From the NCBI RefSeq assembly GCF_024692365.1, contig NZ_JAILMR010000112.1, positions 1-44,795 of the forward strand: DNA of 44,795 bases, in the 5' to 3' direction. Made by a program: the position numbers and the translations under genes. Below, in pieces: positions 16,748 through 24,368 of the stretch (position 1 is its first letter; every line of letters begins with the position of its first letter). The stretch is from Ruminococcus sp. GTDB taxonomy: Bacteria > Bacillota > Clostridia > Oscillospirales > Ruminococcaceae. The notes beneath the pieces are model-generated. The model was given only the letters and a program-made list of their open reading frames with translations. It was not told where the DNA came from and did not search any database.

Positions 16748-17352
16748 TGATCGCTATAATTGATTACGGTGCAGGAAATATTTTCTCAGTAAAAAATGCA
16801 CTCGACCATTTGGGCGTTGAAAGTAAGCTGACCGATAAAAAGGAAGACCTCATCGCTGCTGATGAAATTATCCTTCCCGGCGTTGGTGCTTTCCCATGGG
16901 CTATGAATATGCTGAAAAACAGCGGTCTTGTTGATACTATAAAGGAACAGGCTAAGGTTAAGCCTTTCCTCGGTATCTGCCTTGGTATGCAGCTGCTTTT
17001 CGAGAAAAGCTATGAGTTTGAAGAGTGCGATGGTCTTGGTCTTATAAAGGGTCGCGTTGACAAGATAACCGATCCGGGACTTGTTATCCCTCACATGGGC
17101 TGGAACAAGCTTGAATACAACAAGCAGACACCAATATTCAAAGGTCTCGGTGATGATGAGTATGTTTACTTCGTTCACAGCTATAAGGCTTTATGTGAAA
17201 ATGAAGATAACCTTTATGCGTACAGCGAATATGGTTCAAAAGTTCCCGCAGTAGTTGGTGACAACGGTTTTGTTTACGGCTGTCAGTTCCACCCCGAAAA
17301 GAGCGGCGAAACTGGTCTGAAAATACTGAAAAACTTTGCTGAACTGGTCTGA
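16747..17352 (+). CDS. hisH: Imidazole glycerol phosphate synthase, glutaminase subunit
   Basis: A 201-residue class I glutamine amidotransferase that supplies ammonia to HisF. It has IIDYGAGNIFSV at the N terminus, the nucleophile motif FLGICLGMQLLFE, HMGWNKL, and the His-Glu pair in CQFHPEKSGETG. The ATG overlaps the hisB stop. In the usual order hisA would come next, but here a 300-nt non-coding stretch and a methyltransferase gene lie between hisH and hisF. Confidence 0.95.
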   Translation: MIAIIDYGAGNIFSVKNALDHLGVESKLTDKKEDLIAADEIILPGVGAFPWAMNMLKNSGLVDTIKEQAKVKPFLGICLGMQLLFEKSYEFEECDGLGLIKGRVDKITDPGLVIPHMGWNKLEYNKQTPIFKGLGDDEYVYFVHSYKALCENEDNLYAYSEYGSKVPAVVGDNGFVYGCQFHPEKSGETGLKILKNFAELV

Positions 17353-17653
17353 CGGACATTTTCGGCTATATATAAATAGTATTAGATTTTCAAGATGCTG
17401 AAGCCTGTACAGTATGACACGTCCACGTTTGCCGATCTGGACCACCTTATCTCAGACTGCCTCTGCGGTCATTCGCGGTCAGCCTGCCATCGTGCGCACA
17501 AGGCTTTCTACTATCAGGCTTTTTTGCCAAAAAGTTGTACGTTTTTGTACAACTATTACAGAGATATGTCTCAATTAAATGAAAAATCATATATCTGCAT
17601 GAGAATACATATGAGATTTAGTGTAGAACGACGATGAGGTTTGAGGTTGAACA
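17353..17653. other. 300-nt gap after hisH, with one inverted repeat
   Basis: No convincing gene is seen here. An 80-codon frame exists but has no ribosome-binding site and no protein-like pattern. One clear element is an inverted repeat, GTTGTAC at 17534-17540 and GTACAAC at 17547-17553 around a 6-nt GTTTTT loop. It lacks a trailing T-run, so it is not a standard terminator and might be an operator. The stretch sits exactly where hisA is expected in a canonical his operon. Confidence 0.5.
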
Positions 17654-18445
17654 ATGGAGATAAGCAGAACAAACATAGATAACGGAAATAAATTCGACTG
17701 GGGAAAGGCATCTTCGGATTACGCAAAGTACCGTGATATCTATCCCGAGGAATTCTATAAAAAACTGGTTGAGCTGGGGCTCGGTGTTAAGGGACAGAAA
17801 GTCCTCGACATTGGCACAGGTACGGGCGTATTGCCTAGGAATATGTACAGATTTGGTGCTGAATGGACAGGTACCGATATCTCAGCAGAGCAGATAGAGC
17901 AGGCTAAGATCCTATCCGAAAAGAGTGGAATGGATATCAGCTATTTTGCCTGTCCTGCCGAAAAACTTGGAGATACTGCAAACAAGTTCGATGTGATAAC
18001 AGCTTGTCAGTGCTACTGGTATTTTGAGCATGAAAAGACTGCTCCGCAGTTTGCGGGTCTGCTGAATGACGGCGGAAAGGTCGCTTTTCTGATGATGAAC
18101 TGGCTGCCTTTTGAGGACGAGATAGCAGGAAAGACCGAGGAACTTGTTCTGAAATATAATCCCGAGTGGTCGGGCAAATGCGATACCATGAAGCCCATGT
18201 TTGTTCCCGAGCCTTATCTTGAATACTTCGATGTTGAAGACAGCGGAGAATTTCTTCTGCCCGTACATTTCACAAGAGAAAGCTGGAACGGCAGAATAAG
18301 AGCTTGCAGAGGTATAGGTGCTTCTTCCCTTACCGAGGAAGAGAAATCTGCCTGGGAAAAGGAGCATCTAGCCATGCTGGCTGATTATCCGCCTGAGTTC
18401 GATATAAAGCACTATGCGGCATATGTGGTGCTGAAGAAAAAGTGA
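17654..18445 (+). CDS. Class I SAM-dependent methyltransferase
   Basis: A 263-residue methyltransferase with the Rossmann SAM site: motif [21 protein letters not shown] near residue 50, the acidic end of strand 2 in [14 protein letters not shown], and motif IV/post-[15 protein letters not shown] near 115. The C-terminal part (residues 160-263) is family-specific, with [14 protein letters not shown]. It resembles the UbiE/YcgJ-like group of small-molecule or general methyltransferases; the substrate is unknown. It lies inside the histidine gene run, 36 nt before hisF. Confidence 0.85.
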   Translation: MEISRTNIDNGNKFDWGKASSDYAKYRDIYPEEFYKKLVELGLGVKGQKVLDIGTGTGVLPRNMYRFGAEWTGTDISAEQIEQAKILSEKSGMDISYFACPAEKLGDTANKFDVITACQCYWYFEHEKTAPQFAGLLNDGGKVAFLMMNWLPFEDEIAGKTEELVLKYNPEWSGKCDTMKPMFVPEPYLEYFDVEDSGEFLLPVHFTRESWNGRIRACRGIGASSLTEEEKSAWEKEHLAMLADYPPEFDIKHYAAYVVLKKK

Positions 18446-18480
18446 CGATACACATGATATTACCGATATGGAGGTAAAGT

Positions 18481-19236
18481 ATGCTTGCTAAAAGAATAAT
18501 ACCATGTCTTGACGTTCGTGACGGCAAGGTTGTAAAAGGTGTAAATTTTGAGGGCATCAAAGAGGTCGGTGACCCTGTTGAGTGTGCCTGCGAGTACAAC
18601 AAGCAGGGAGCTGATGAGATCGTTTTTTACGATATAACCGCGTCCCATGAGGGCAGGGGAGTTATGCTCGATGTTGTACGCAATACCGCTAAAAAGGTAT
18701 TCGTACCGCTGACTGTCGGAGGCGGTATCAAAACAGTTGATGATATCCGCGAAACTCTGCGTGCAGGTGCGGATAAGGTTTCCGTTAATTCACAGGCTGT
18801 GCAAAACCCTCAGCTTATAAAGGACGGCGCTGATATCTTCGGCAGCCAGTGCATATGCGTTGGTGTAGATGCAAAGGCTATCGGGGAGAATAAATGGACA
18901 GTTTTCATAAACGGCGGACGTATCGACATGAAAATGGATCTTATTGACTGGGTCAAGAAGTGTGAACAGCTTGGCGCAGGTGAGATCTGTCTGAACTCCA
19001 TAGATACCGACGGTGTGCGCGGTGGATTTGACCTGCCCATGCTGAAAGCCGTTGTTGATGCTGTCAAGATCCCTGTCATCGCTTCTGGCGGTGCTGGTAA
19101 ATTGGGTGATTTCGCAGAAGCTTTCCTTGAAACAGATTGTTCCGCTGCACTGGCAGCGAGCCTCTTCCATTTCCATGAGCTGACAGTTGGTCAGGTCAAG
19201 GAGGACTGCCGCAGCAAGGGTATCATCGTAAGGTGA
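18481..19236 (+). CDS. hisF: Imidazole glycerol phosphate synthase, cyclase subunit
   Basis: A 251-residue TIM-barrel enzyme that, with HisH, converts PRFAR and ammonia to imidazole glycerol phosphate and AICAR. It opens with the catalytic [21 protein letters not shown] and has [13 protein letters not shown], the phosphate-binding LTVGGGIKT, the second catalytic Asp in [14 protein letters not shown], and [11 protein letters not shown] near the end. GGAGG precedes the ATG. These features distinguish it from HisA, whose N terminus would read PAIDLKDG. Confidence 0.96.
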   Translation: MLAKRIIPCLDVRDGKVVKGVNFEGIKEVGDPVECACEYNKQGADEIVFYDITASHEGRGVMLDVVRNTAKKVFVPLTVGGGIKTVDDIRETLRAGADKVSVNSQAVQNPQLIKDGADIFGSQCICVGVDAKAIGENKWTVFINGGRIDMKMDLIDWVKKCEQLGAGEICLNSIDTDGVRGGFDLPMLKAVVDAVKIPVIASGGAGKLGDFAEAFLETDCSAALAASLFHFHELTVGQVKEDCRSKGIIVR

Positions 19237-19240
19237 TATC

Positions 19241-19897
19241 ATGTGCAAAAGCGTAAGCGTCTGCGGTATTGACTGCTCGGTCTGCTATTGCTTTGAAAAC
19301 GGTATGTGTACGGGCTGCCACAGCAATAATGGAAAAGTTTTCCACTGTCCACCCGATACGGAATGTTCCATATACAACTGCTGTGTGACTAAACATGGTC
19401 ATACCGATTGCAGCTGCTGTGGAAGTATCCCCTGTGATATCTGGAAAAACACCCGCGACCCTAAATATACCGATGAAGAATTCGAGAAAACTATCGCAGA
19501 CAGGATAGATATGCTCAGAAACGGTAAGCTTTGTTTTTCAAGTGATTACGCAGATGTTAGGTTCTGGAAAAACAAAGTTCTGCTTACGTGGAAAAAGGAA
19601 GCCAAGTTCGATAATTACCGCGCCCCGACTTCTGCTGCGCTTGAACTTCTCAGAAAATACAGCTGTGATTTCGTTGTTGATGCGAGAAACGGCTTTGAAG
19701 ATGAAAAAGAAGACGTTGAATGGGGCTGTTCTTTCCTGCTGCCTGAAATGGCAAAGACGGGTTGTAAAACTGTCTGGTTTATAATGACCGAGGTCAATGA
19801 AAACGAGATAGGAGAAGAAATGGATATGTGGACTGCGGAATTCATGAAGTATTTCAAAGTCAGAAAAGTTGACAGCCCATTAAAGGTTGGTGTATAA
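19241..19897 (+). CDS. DUF3795-type cysteine-rich protein with a C-terminal extra domain
   Basis: A 218-residue protein in two parts. Residues 1-70 are cysteine-rich, with Cys at 2, 8, 12, 15, 17, 23 and 26 and more further on (CGIDCSVCYCFENGMCTGC), the pattern of DUF3795, probably a metal- or cluster-binding module. Residues about 95-218 have alternating strands and helices (KVLLTWKKEAKFDNY, CDFVVDARNGFED, CKTVWFIMTEVNE), reminiscent of STAS-like folds, but I do not recognise the family firmly. It starts 4 nt after hisF, and its stop overlaps the next start (TAATG). Function unknown. Confidence 0.7.
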   Translation: MCKSVSVCGIDCSVCYCFENGMCTGCHSNNGKVFHCPPDTECSIYNCCVTKHGHTDCSCCGSIPCDIWKNTRDPKYTDEEFEKTIADRIDMLRNGKLCFSSDYADVRFWKNKVLLTWKKEAKFDNYRAPTSAALELLRKYSCDFVVDARNGFEDEKEDVEWGCSFLLPEMAKTGCKTVWFIMTEVNENEIGEEMDMWTAEFMKYFKVRKVDSPLKVGV

Positions 19898-20295
19898 TGA
19901 TAGTATACAAGGATACCCACAAGTTCACAGCGCATCAGCTTGAAAGATTGTTTCTATCCGTAAACTGGGAATCGGGAAAGTATCCCGAAAAGCTGGTAAA
20001 AGCTATGCGAGGGTACCATACCGTTTACAGTGCATGGGAAAACGATGAGCTTGTAGGTCTGATATGTGCAATGGACGATGGCATTATGACGGCGTATGTG
20101 CATTTTCTTCTGATAGACCCGAGGTATCAGGGCATGGGGATCGGTGCTGAGCTTGTAAGACGTATAAAAGAGCATTACAGGGAGTATCTGAGCATAGTGA
20201 TAATCGCCTATAAAGACAAAACAGGTTTTTATGAGAAATGCGGTTTCCTGAAAGAGGACGACACTGCACTTCCTATGATAATTACTAAGCTTTAA
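19897..20295 (+). CDS. GNAT-family N-acetyltransferase
   Basis: A 132-residue GNAT protein that would transfer an acetyl group from acetyl-CoA to an amine. The CoA-binding motif A is VHFLLIDPRYQGMGIGAELVRRI, near residues 67-90, and motif B is FYEKCGFLKED near 110-120. The N terminus has the helical FTAHQLERLFLSVNW. It overlaps the preceding gene by one base and is expressed within the histidine gene run. Substrate unknown. Confidence 0.85.
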   Translation: MIVYKDTHKFTAHQLERLFLSVNWESGKYPEKLVKAMRGYHTVYSAWENDELVGLICAMDDGIMTAYVHFLLIDPRYQGMGIGAELVRRIKEHYREYLSIVIIAYKDKTGFYEKCGFLKEDDTALPMIITKL

Positions 20296-20308
20296 AAGGT
20301 GAGAACAT

Positions 20309-20806
20309 ATGACGTACAGCGAAAACAAATGTCCACACTGCGGGAAAATGAACAGAGATTTTTTCTGCAACACATGGATGTACGGAAGCCCGATACGTGT
20401 ATGCAAAAAGTGCGGCGGGAAGTATATGGATAGAAGGTACCGCGAACCCGCTGTGCAGGGTTTTGACCCAAGAACGACAGACCCTGACCTTTACAAGAAC
20501 GTGGGTCTGATATGCGCTGCGTTGTTTATATTGGTATTGGTGTGGTATAGGTTCACCACGAGAAATCTTGGATATTACAGTAATTATCAGGTCGCCATGC
20601 TGATAATGTTCCCGATAGCTGCGGTGGGGTGTCTGATACAGTATTTTCGCATAAAAAGTGGAAAGATGCAGAAGGAGAACGAGAAGTATCTCGCCGAGAG
20701 CGAGGAACGGCTGAAAGATAAGCAGTACGTTGCCGATCTTATTGCTAACGGCTACAAAGTCCTCGAAAAATATATTGACAACGGAGGTCAAGATAATGGA
20801 GAATAA
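20309..20806 (+). CDS. Small zinc-ribbon membrane protein
   Basis: A 165-residue protein with an N-terminal zinc ribbon (CPHC at 8-11 and CKKC at 32-35), two hydrophobic segments near residues 70-90 and 100-118 ([16 protein letters not shown] and [19 protein letters not shown]), and a charged, helical C-terminal tail. No specific family is recognised. The last 11 nt overlap the start of hisI, so the two are probably co-translated. Confidence 0.7.
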   Translation: MTYSENKCPHCGKMNRDFFCNTWMYGSPIRVCKKCGGKYMDRRYREPAVQGFDPRTTDPDLYKNVGLICAALFILVLVWYRFTTRNLGYYSNYQVAMLIMFPIAAVGCLIQYFRIKSGKMQKENEKYLAESEERLKDKQYVADLIANGYKVLEKYIDNGGQDNGE

Positions 20807-21161
20807 TTACATCAAGATAGATCTGAACGATCTGGACAAGTATTTTGTCAAGAGTGACCTTATCCCTGCGATATGCTATGAGGTCAACACTAAGACCGTT
20901 CTTATGCTGGCTTATATGAACAAGGAGAGCCTGAAGCGTACTCTTGAAACAGGCTACACATGGTTCTGGAGCAGATCAAGACAGGAGTACTGGAACAAGG
21001 GCGCGACCAGCGGACATCTGCAAAAGGTAGTATCCATCTACGGCGACTGCGATGATGATACTCTGCTTGTAAATGTTGAGCAGACAGGCGTTGCCTGCCA
21101 TACAGGTTCCTACAGCTGCTTTTTCAAGGAAATGTACAATGAAAATGAGGAGGAAAAATAA
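20796..21161 (+). CDS. hisI: Phosphoribosyl-AMP cyclohydrolase
   Basis: A 121-residue zinc enzyme that opens the adenine ring of phosphoribosyl-AMP in histidine synthesis. It has [53 protein letters not shown] and the cysteine-rich [13 protein letters not shown]. It is the monofunctional form, with hisE as a separate gene. The start is the ATG preceded by ACGGAGG at 20781-20787, inside the end of the upstream gene. Its stop overlaps the hisE ATG (TAATG). Confidence 0.95.
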   Translation: MENNYIKIDLNDLDKYFVKSDLIPAICYEVNTKTVLMLAYMNKESLKRTLETGYTWFWSRSRQEYWNKGATSGHLQKVVSIYGDCDDDTLLVNVEQTGVACHTGSYSCFFKEMYNENEEEK

Positions 21162-21499
21162 TGACAGTTTATCAGGAGATATTTGAGGTATTAAAGGCAA
21201 GAAAAGAACAGTTCGACAAGGGTGAAGCACCCGAGAAGAGCTACACCTGCTATCTGTATCAGCAGGGCGTTGACAAGATATGCAAGAAAGTCGGCGAGGA
21301 AGCTGCCGAGACTATCATCGCGGCTAAGAACGGCGACAATGCTGAGCTTATGAACGAGATCAACGATCTGCTGTATCACGTAATGGTGCTTGCAGTAAAT
21401 CAGGGTCTTGACTGGGCTGACGTTGAAAAGGTTCTCGATGAGAGAAACGAGAAGATCGGCAATCTCAAGCAGTTCAAGACAGTTGACAAGAATACCTGA
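21161..21499 (+). CDS. hisE: Phosphoribosyl-ATP pyrophosphatase
   Basis: A 112-residue MazG-like enzyme that removes pyrophosphate from phosphoribosyl-ATP, the second step of histidine synthesis. The metal-binding motif is VGEEAAETIIAAKNGD near residue 45, followed by EINDLLYHVMVL. It is the last recognised his gene in this run. No clear terminator follows directly; the next hairpin with a T-run is at 21871. Confidence 0.94.
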   Translation: MTVYQEIFEVLKARKEQFDKGEAPEKSYTCYLYQQGVDKICKKVGEEAAETIIAAKNGDNAELMNEINDLLYHVMVLAVNQGLDWADVEKVLDERNEKIGNLKQFKTVDKNT

Positions 21500-21596
21500 T
21501 ACGATCAGCAAAAATAAGCCTCGCATATTTTTCAGATTCAAATATAATATATAGTTATGATATAAAAAGTTTAATTTATATGAGGAGTATTTTATC

Positions 21597-21821
21597 ATGA
21601 AGAAGGTTGGAGATTTTATTTTGGCGTTGGGAATTGTCGCATTTATTGTGGTTATTGCAGACCTCTATTTCCCAAATTCGAAACTCATAACTGAAGGAAT
21701 TATAGGCGTATTCATCATCTGTGGAGTACTTTTACTTATGTTATTTGGTATCATTCTAAGAAATATAGGTAAAGGTAAAAATAAGAATATAGTTCAAAAC
21801 AATTCTAATATCTCTCAGTAA
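21597..21821 (+). CDS. Small two-helix membrane protein
   Basis: A 74-residue protein preceded by GAGGAG. It has two hydrophobic helices (residues about 6-25 and 34-55) and a short polar tail rich in Asn and Lys. No family is recognised. It is separated from hisE by 97 nt and followed by a good terminator at 21871, so it may be the last gene of the histidine transcript or a single-gene unit. Confidence 0.55.
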   Translation: MKKVGDFILALGIVAFIVVIADLYFPNSKLITEGIIGVFIICGVLLLMLFGIILRNIGKGKNKNIVQNNSNISQ

Positions 21822-21870
21822 GTATTATTGAAAAGATCGAAGTGAAAGTAAGGATACAGGATACTATCAA

Positions 21871-21899
21871 AGCGGCGGAAGTATTTCTGCCGCTTTTTT
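21871..21899 (+). terminator. Rho-independent terminator
   Basis: AGCGGCGGAA and TTCTGCCGCT pair (one G-T pair) around a 4-nt GTAT loop, and the final T begins a run of six T. It would end the transcript covering the small membrane protein and possibly the whole histidine operon. Confidence 0.8.
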
Positions 21900-21972
21900 G
21901 CACACTTTTCGCATATCCCGAATATGATGTAGAGAAGCAGAAAACTTCAATTCTTATTCGGGAGGTATTCAT

Positions 21973-22740
21973 ATGAGCGAAACCATAAACAGACCAAACG
22001 GAAGCTTCAAGGAAGCCGTATGCATCGATGCTATGCGCATATATGATTCGTGCAGTGCGCAGGATTGTCTGGAGGACGTAGCATTCACTTTCAGCGAAGA
22101 GGATCAGATGACGCTGAACGATGCGGCGTACATCAAAACACAGTCGATAGACGTAACGGATATCAATTTCGCCATAAGTCCCGTGGCGTTCAATCAGGGA
22201 TTCTATTCGGTGGACGTTACCTATAATTTCCGCGGGCAGATAGAGGTATTTGACGGCGAGAACACTCCGCCTGTGGTGATATATGGCAACGCACTTTTTA
22301 CTAAAAAGGTGATACTATACGGCAGTGACGGCGGTACACAGCGCTTCGTTTCCGACACAGGACTTGTTACAACTCAGGAAACTCCTACTACAGGATGCGC
22401 TTGCTGTAAGTCACTGTGTACACTTCCGACAGCATCTGTCAGCCTTGTTGAACCCATGTGCCTTGATACTAAGCTGACCGCAGCTGATCCCGATACAGGT
22501 GAACGTGGTGTTCTCGTCACCATCGGACTGTTTGCAATAATCTCCCTTGCCCGCGCTGTTCCGCTGATGATTCCCGTATATGATTACTGTGTCCCGGGTA
22601 AGGAGTGTACCTCAACAAGCGGTACTCCCTGCGAGATGTTTGAACAGATCGATTTTCCGACCAATGAATTTTTCCCACGCGGCATAGATTCCTGCGGCTG
22701 TATGAGAAACGACGAAATATCCTGTAAAAACGAAAGCTGA
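21973..22740 (+). CDS. Cysteine-rich protein of unknown function, conserved-looking
   Basis: A 255-residue protein starting at the ATG after CGGGAGG. The N-terminal segment FKEAVCIDAMRIYDSCSAQDCLEDV is strikingly patterned. I recall similar starts in hypothetical proteins of Clostridia, some discussed as spore-associated, but I cannot confirm this. It has about 16 cysteines, several clustered (GCACCKSLC, ending CGCMRNDEISC). There is no signal peptide. One hydrophobic stretch near residue 180 (VLVTIGLFAIISLARAVPLMIP) may be a buried strand-helix or a membrane segment. It is transcribed alone, between two terminators. Function unknown. Confidence 0.8.
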   Translation: MSETINRPNGSFKEAVCIDAMRIYDSCSAQDCLEDVAFTFSEEDQMTLNDAAYIKTQSIDVTDINFAISPVAFNQGFYSVDVTYNFRGQIEVFDGENTPPVVIYGNALFTKKVILYGSDGGTQRFVSDTGLVTTQETPTTGCACCKSLCTLPTASVSLVEPMCLDTKLTAADPDTGERGVLVTIGLFAIISLARAVPLMIPVYDYCVPGKECTSTSGTPCEMFEQIDFPTNEFFPRGIDSCGCMRNDEISCKNES

Positions 22741-22764
22741 TGTACGCTGAGAACACCTTAAATG

Positions 22765-22796
22765 ACGCTTCTGCCGTGTCTGGCAGAGGCGTTTTA
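22765..22796 (+). terminator. Rho-independent terminator
   Basis: ACGCTTCTGCC (22765-22775) pairs with GGCAGAGGCGT (22782-22792), with one G-T pair, followed by a short T-run. It ends the cysteine-rich protein gene. Confidence 0.65.
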
Positions 22797-22926
22797 ATGT
22801 CGGATTTATTTGATGATTGTCAAAATAGTGAACTCTATCAAATATTATAAAGTGGCAGTTGTATAAAATGCATAATTATGTTGAAAATATTGTAGTAAAA
22901 TGAGTATAGCAATTATAACTAAAACA

Positions 22927-22935
22927 TGGTATAAT
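22927..22935 (+). promoter_or_regulatory. Extended -10 promoter of the GH13 gene
   Basis: TGG followed by TATAAT at 22930-22935 is a perfect extended -10, 48 nt before the ATG. The matching -35 position (22907-22912, TAGCAA) is poor, as often seen with extended -10 promoters. AAAAGGAGAG precedes the gene. Confidence 0.6.
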
Positions 22936-22982
22936 ATATAAAGTCAAATAAGACAAACCATATAAAAAGGAGAGTAAAAATC

Positions 22983-24293
22983 ATGTGGGCTTATGAAAGC
23001 GTTTTTTATCAGATCTATCCTCTGGGTTTCTGCGGTGCGCCGTTTGAAAATGATGGTGTAGAAGAAAGCCGCATCCTGAAAGTCATCGACTGGATACCTC
23101 ATATCAGCAAGCTTGGTGCAAATGCTATCTATTTTTCACCTGTGTTCGATTCAGATACCCATGGCTACAACACCCGCGATTACCGTAAGATAGACTGTCG
23201 TCTTGGTACTAATGAGGACTTTGCTAAGGTAGTCAAGGAACTGCATGAAGCTGGCATCAAGGTCGTTATCGACGGTGTTTTCAATCATGTCGGCAGAGGT
23301 TTCTGGGCTTTTCAGGATGTTCTGAAAAACCGCGAGAATTCGCCTTACAAGGATTGGTTCCATATTAACTTCGGCGGAAACAGCAACTATAATGACGGTC
23401 TGTGGTATGAGGGCTGGGAAGGTCATTTTGACCTTGTAAAGCTCAATCTCAGAAATCCCGCAGTTGTAGATCATATCCTCGAGTGTGTGACACAGTGGGT
23501 GAGAGAGTTTGATATCGACGGTCTGCGTCTTGATGTTGCTTACTGCCTTGATTTTGATTTTCTTAAAAGACTTCGTCAGCACGCAAACTGGGTCAAGGAA
23601 GACTTCGTACTGATAGGCGAACTGCTTCACGGTGACTATGCACGCTGGGTCAACGATGAGATGCTTCACAGCTGTACAAACTACGAGTGCTACAAGGGTC
23701 TGTATTCAAGCTTCAACAGCATGAATATGTTTGAGATATGCCATTCGCTGAAAAACCAGTTCGGCAGTGAGAGCTGGTGCAGATACCGCGGCAAGCATCT
23801 GCTGGCTTTTGTCGATAATCATGATGTTTCCCGTGTTGCAAGCATACTGACTAACGAGAACCATCTGCCGCTTATATATGGTCTGCTGTTTGGTATGCCA
23901 GGTATGCCATGTGTATACTATGGTTCCGAGTGGGGCACAAAGGCTGACAAGAAAGACGGCGATCCTGCTCTCAGAGTATCCTTTGACAAGCCCGAATGGA
24001 ACGAGCTTACCGATCTTATCGCGAAACTTGCTCATATACGCACCGAGTACAAGTGCCTCAGTTACGGCAGTATAAATATCCCAGTGCTGACCAACAGACA
24101 GTGCATCATCGAGCGTGAATTCGAGGGCGAGCGTATCCTCATAGCCATCAATGCAGATGACCAGCCATATACAGCTCATTTCGATGCAAGATGCGGTCAG
24201 GCTGATGAGCTTATCACGGGTACTATCCACGATTTTGGCGGCGGCAGTGAGCTGAAGCCTTACTCCGTAGAAGTCTGGAAGATGGAGAGATAA
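22983..24293 (+). CDS. Alpha-amylase family (GH13) intracellular glycosidase
   Basis: A 436-residue GH13 enzyme acting on alpha-glucans or maltooligosaccharides. The four conserved regions are present: DGVFNHV near residue 97; GLRLDVAYC at 180-188 with nucleophile Asp184; IGELLHGD with acid/base Glu213; and VDNHDVSR with Asp281. There is no signal peptide, dockerin or carbohydrate-binding module, so it acts in the cytoplasm, probably on imported maltodextrins or glycogen fragments. At 436 residues it is shorter than many neopullulanase or cyclomaltodextrinase types, because the N-terminal beta domain is absent. Its exact bond specificity cannot be read. It has its own promoter and terminator. 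Confidence 0.92.
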   Translation: MWAYESVFYQIYPLGFCGAPFENDGVEESRILKVIDWIPHISKLGANAIYFSPVFDSDTHGYNTRDYRKIDCRLGTNEDFAKVVKELHEAGIKVVIDGVFNHVGRGFWAFQDVLKNRENSPYKDWFHINFGGNSNYNDGLWYEGWEGHFDLVKLNLRNPAVVDHILECVTQWVREFDIDGLRLDVAYCLDFDFLKRLRQHANWVKEDFVLIGELLHGDYARWVNDEMLHSCTNYECYKGLYSSFNSMNMFEICHSLKNQFGSESWCRYRGKHLLAFVDNHDVSRVASILTNENHLPLIYGLLFGMPGMPCVYYGSEWGTKADKKDGDPALRVSFDKPEWNELTDLIAKLAHIRTEYKCLSYGSINIPVLTNRQCIIEREFEGERILIAINADDQPYTAHFDARCGQADELITGTIHDFGGGSELKPYSVEVWKMER

Positions 24294-24328
24294 GTTTTTC
24301 TGAAAAAAATTTTTATATCAAATACAAA

Positions 24329-24366
24329 AATGCTGTACAGTTGATTTACTGTACAGCATTTGTTTT
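24329..24366. terminator. Bidirectional terminator between convergent genes
   Basis: A perfect 12-bp stem (AATGCTGTACAG at 24329-24340 and CTGTACAGCATT at 24349-24360) with an 8-nt loop. It is followed by TGTTTTA on the plus strand and by a T-rich run on the minus strand. It lies between the GH13 gene (plus) and the fusion gene (minus). Confidence 0.8.
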
Positions 24367-24368
24367 AT

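Noticed and set aside
17395-17637. 80-codon plus-strand ORF between hisH and the methyltransferase
   Set aside because: No ribosome-binding site and no protein-like pattern; the inverted repeat lies inside it.
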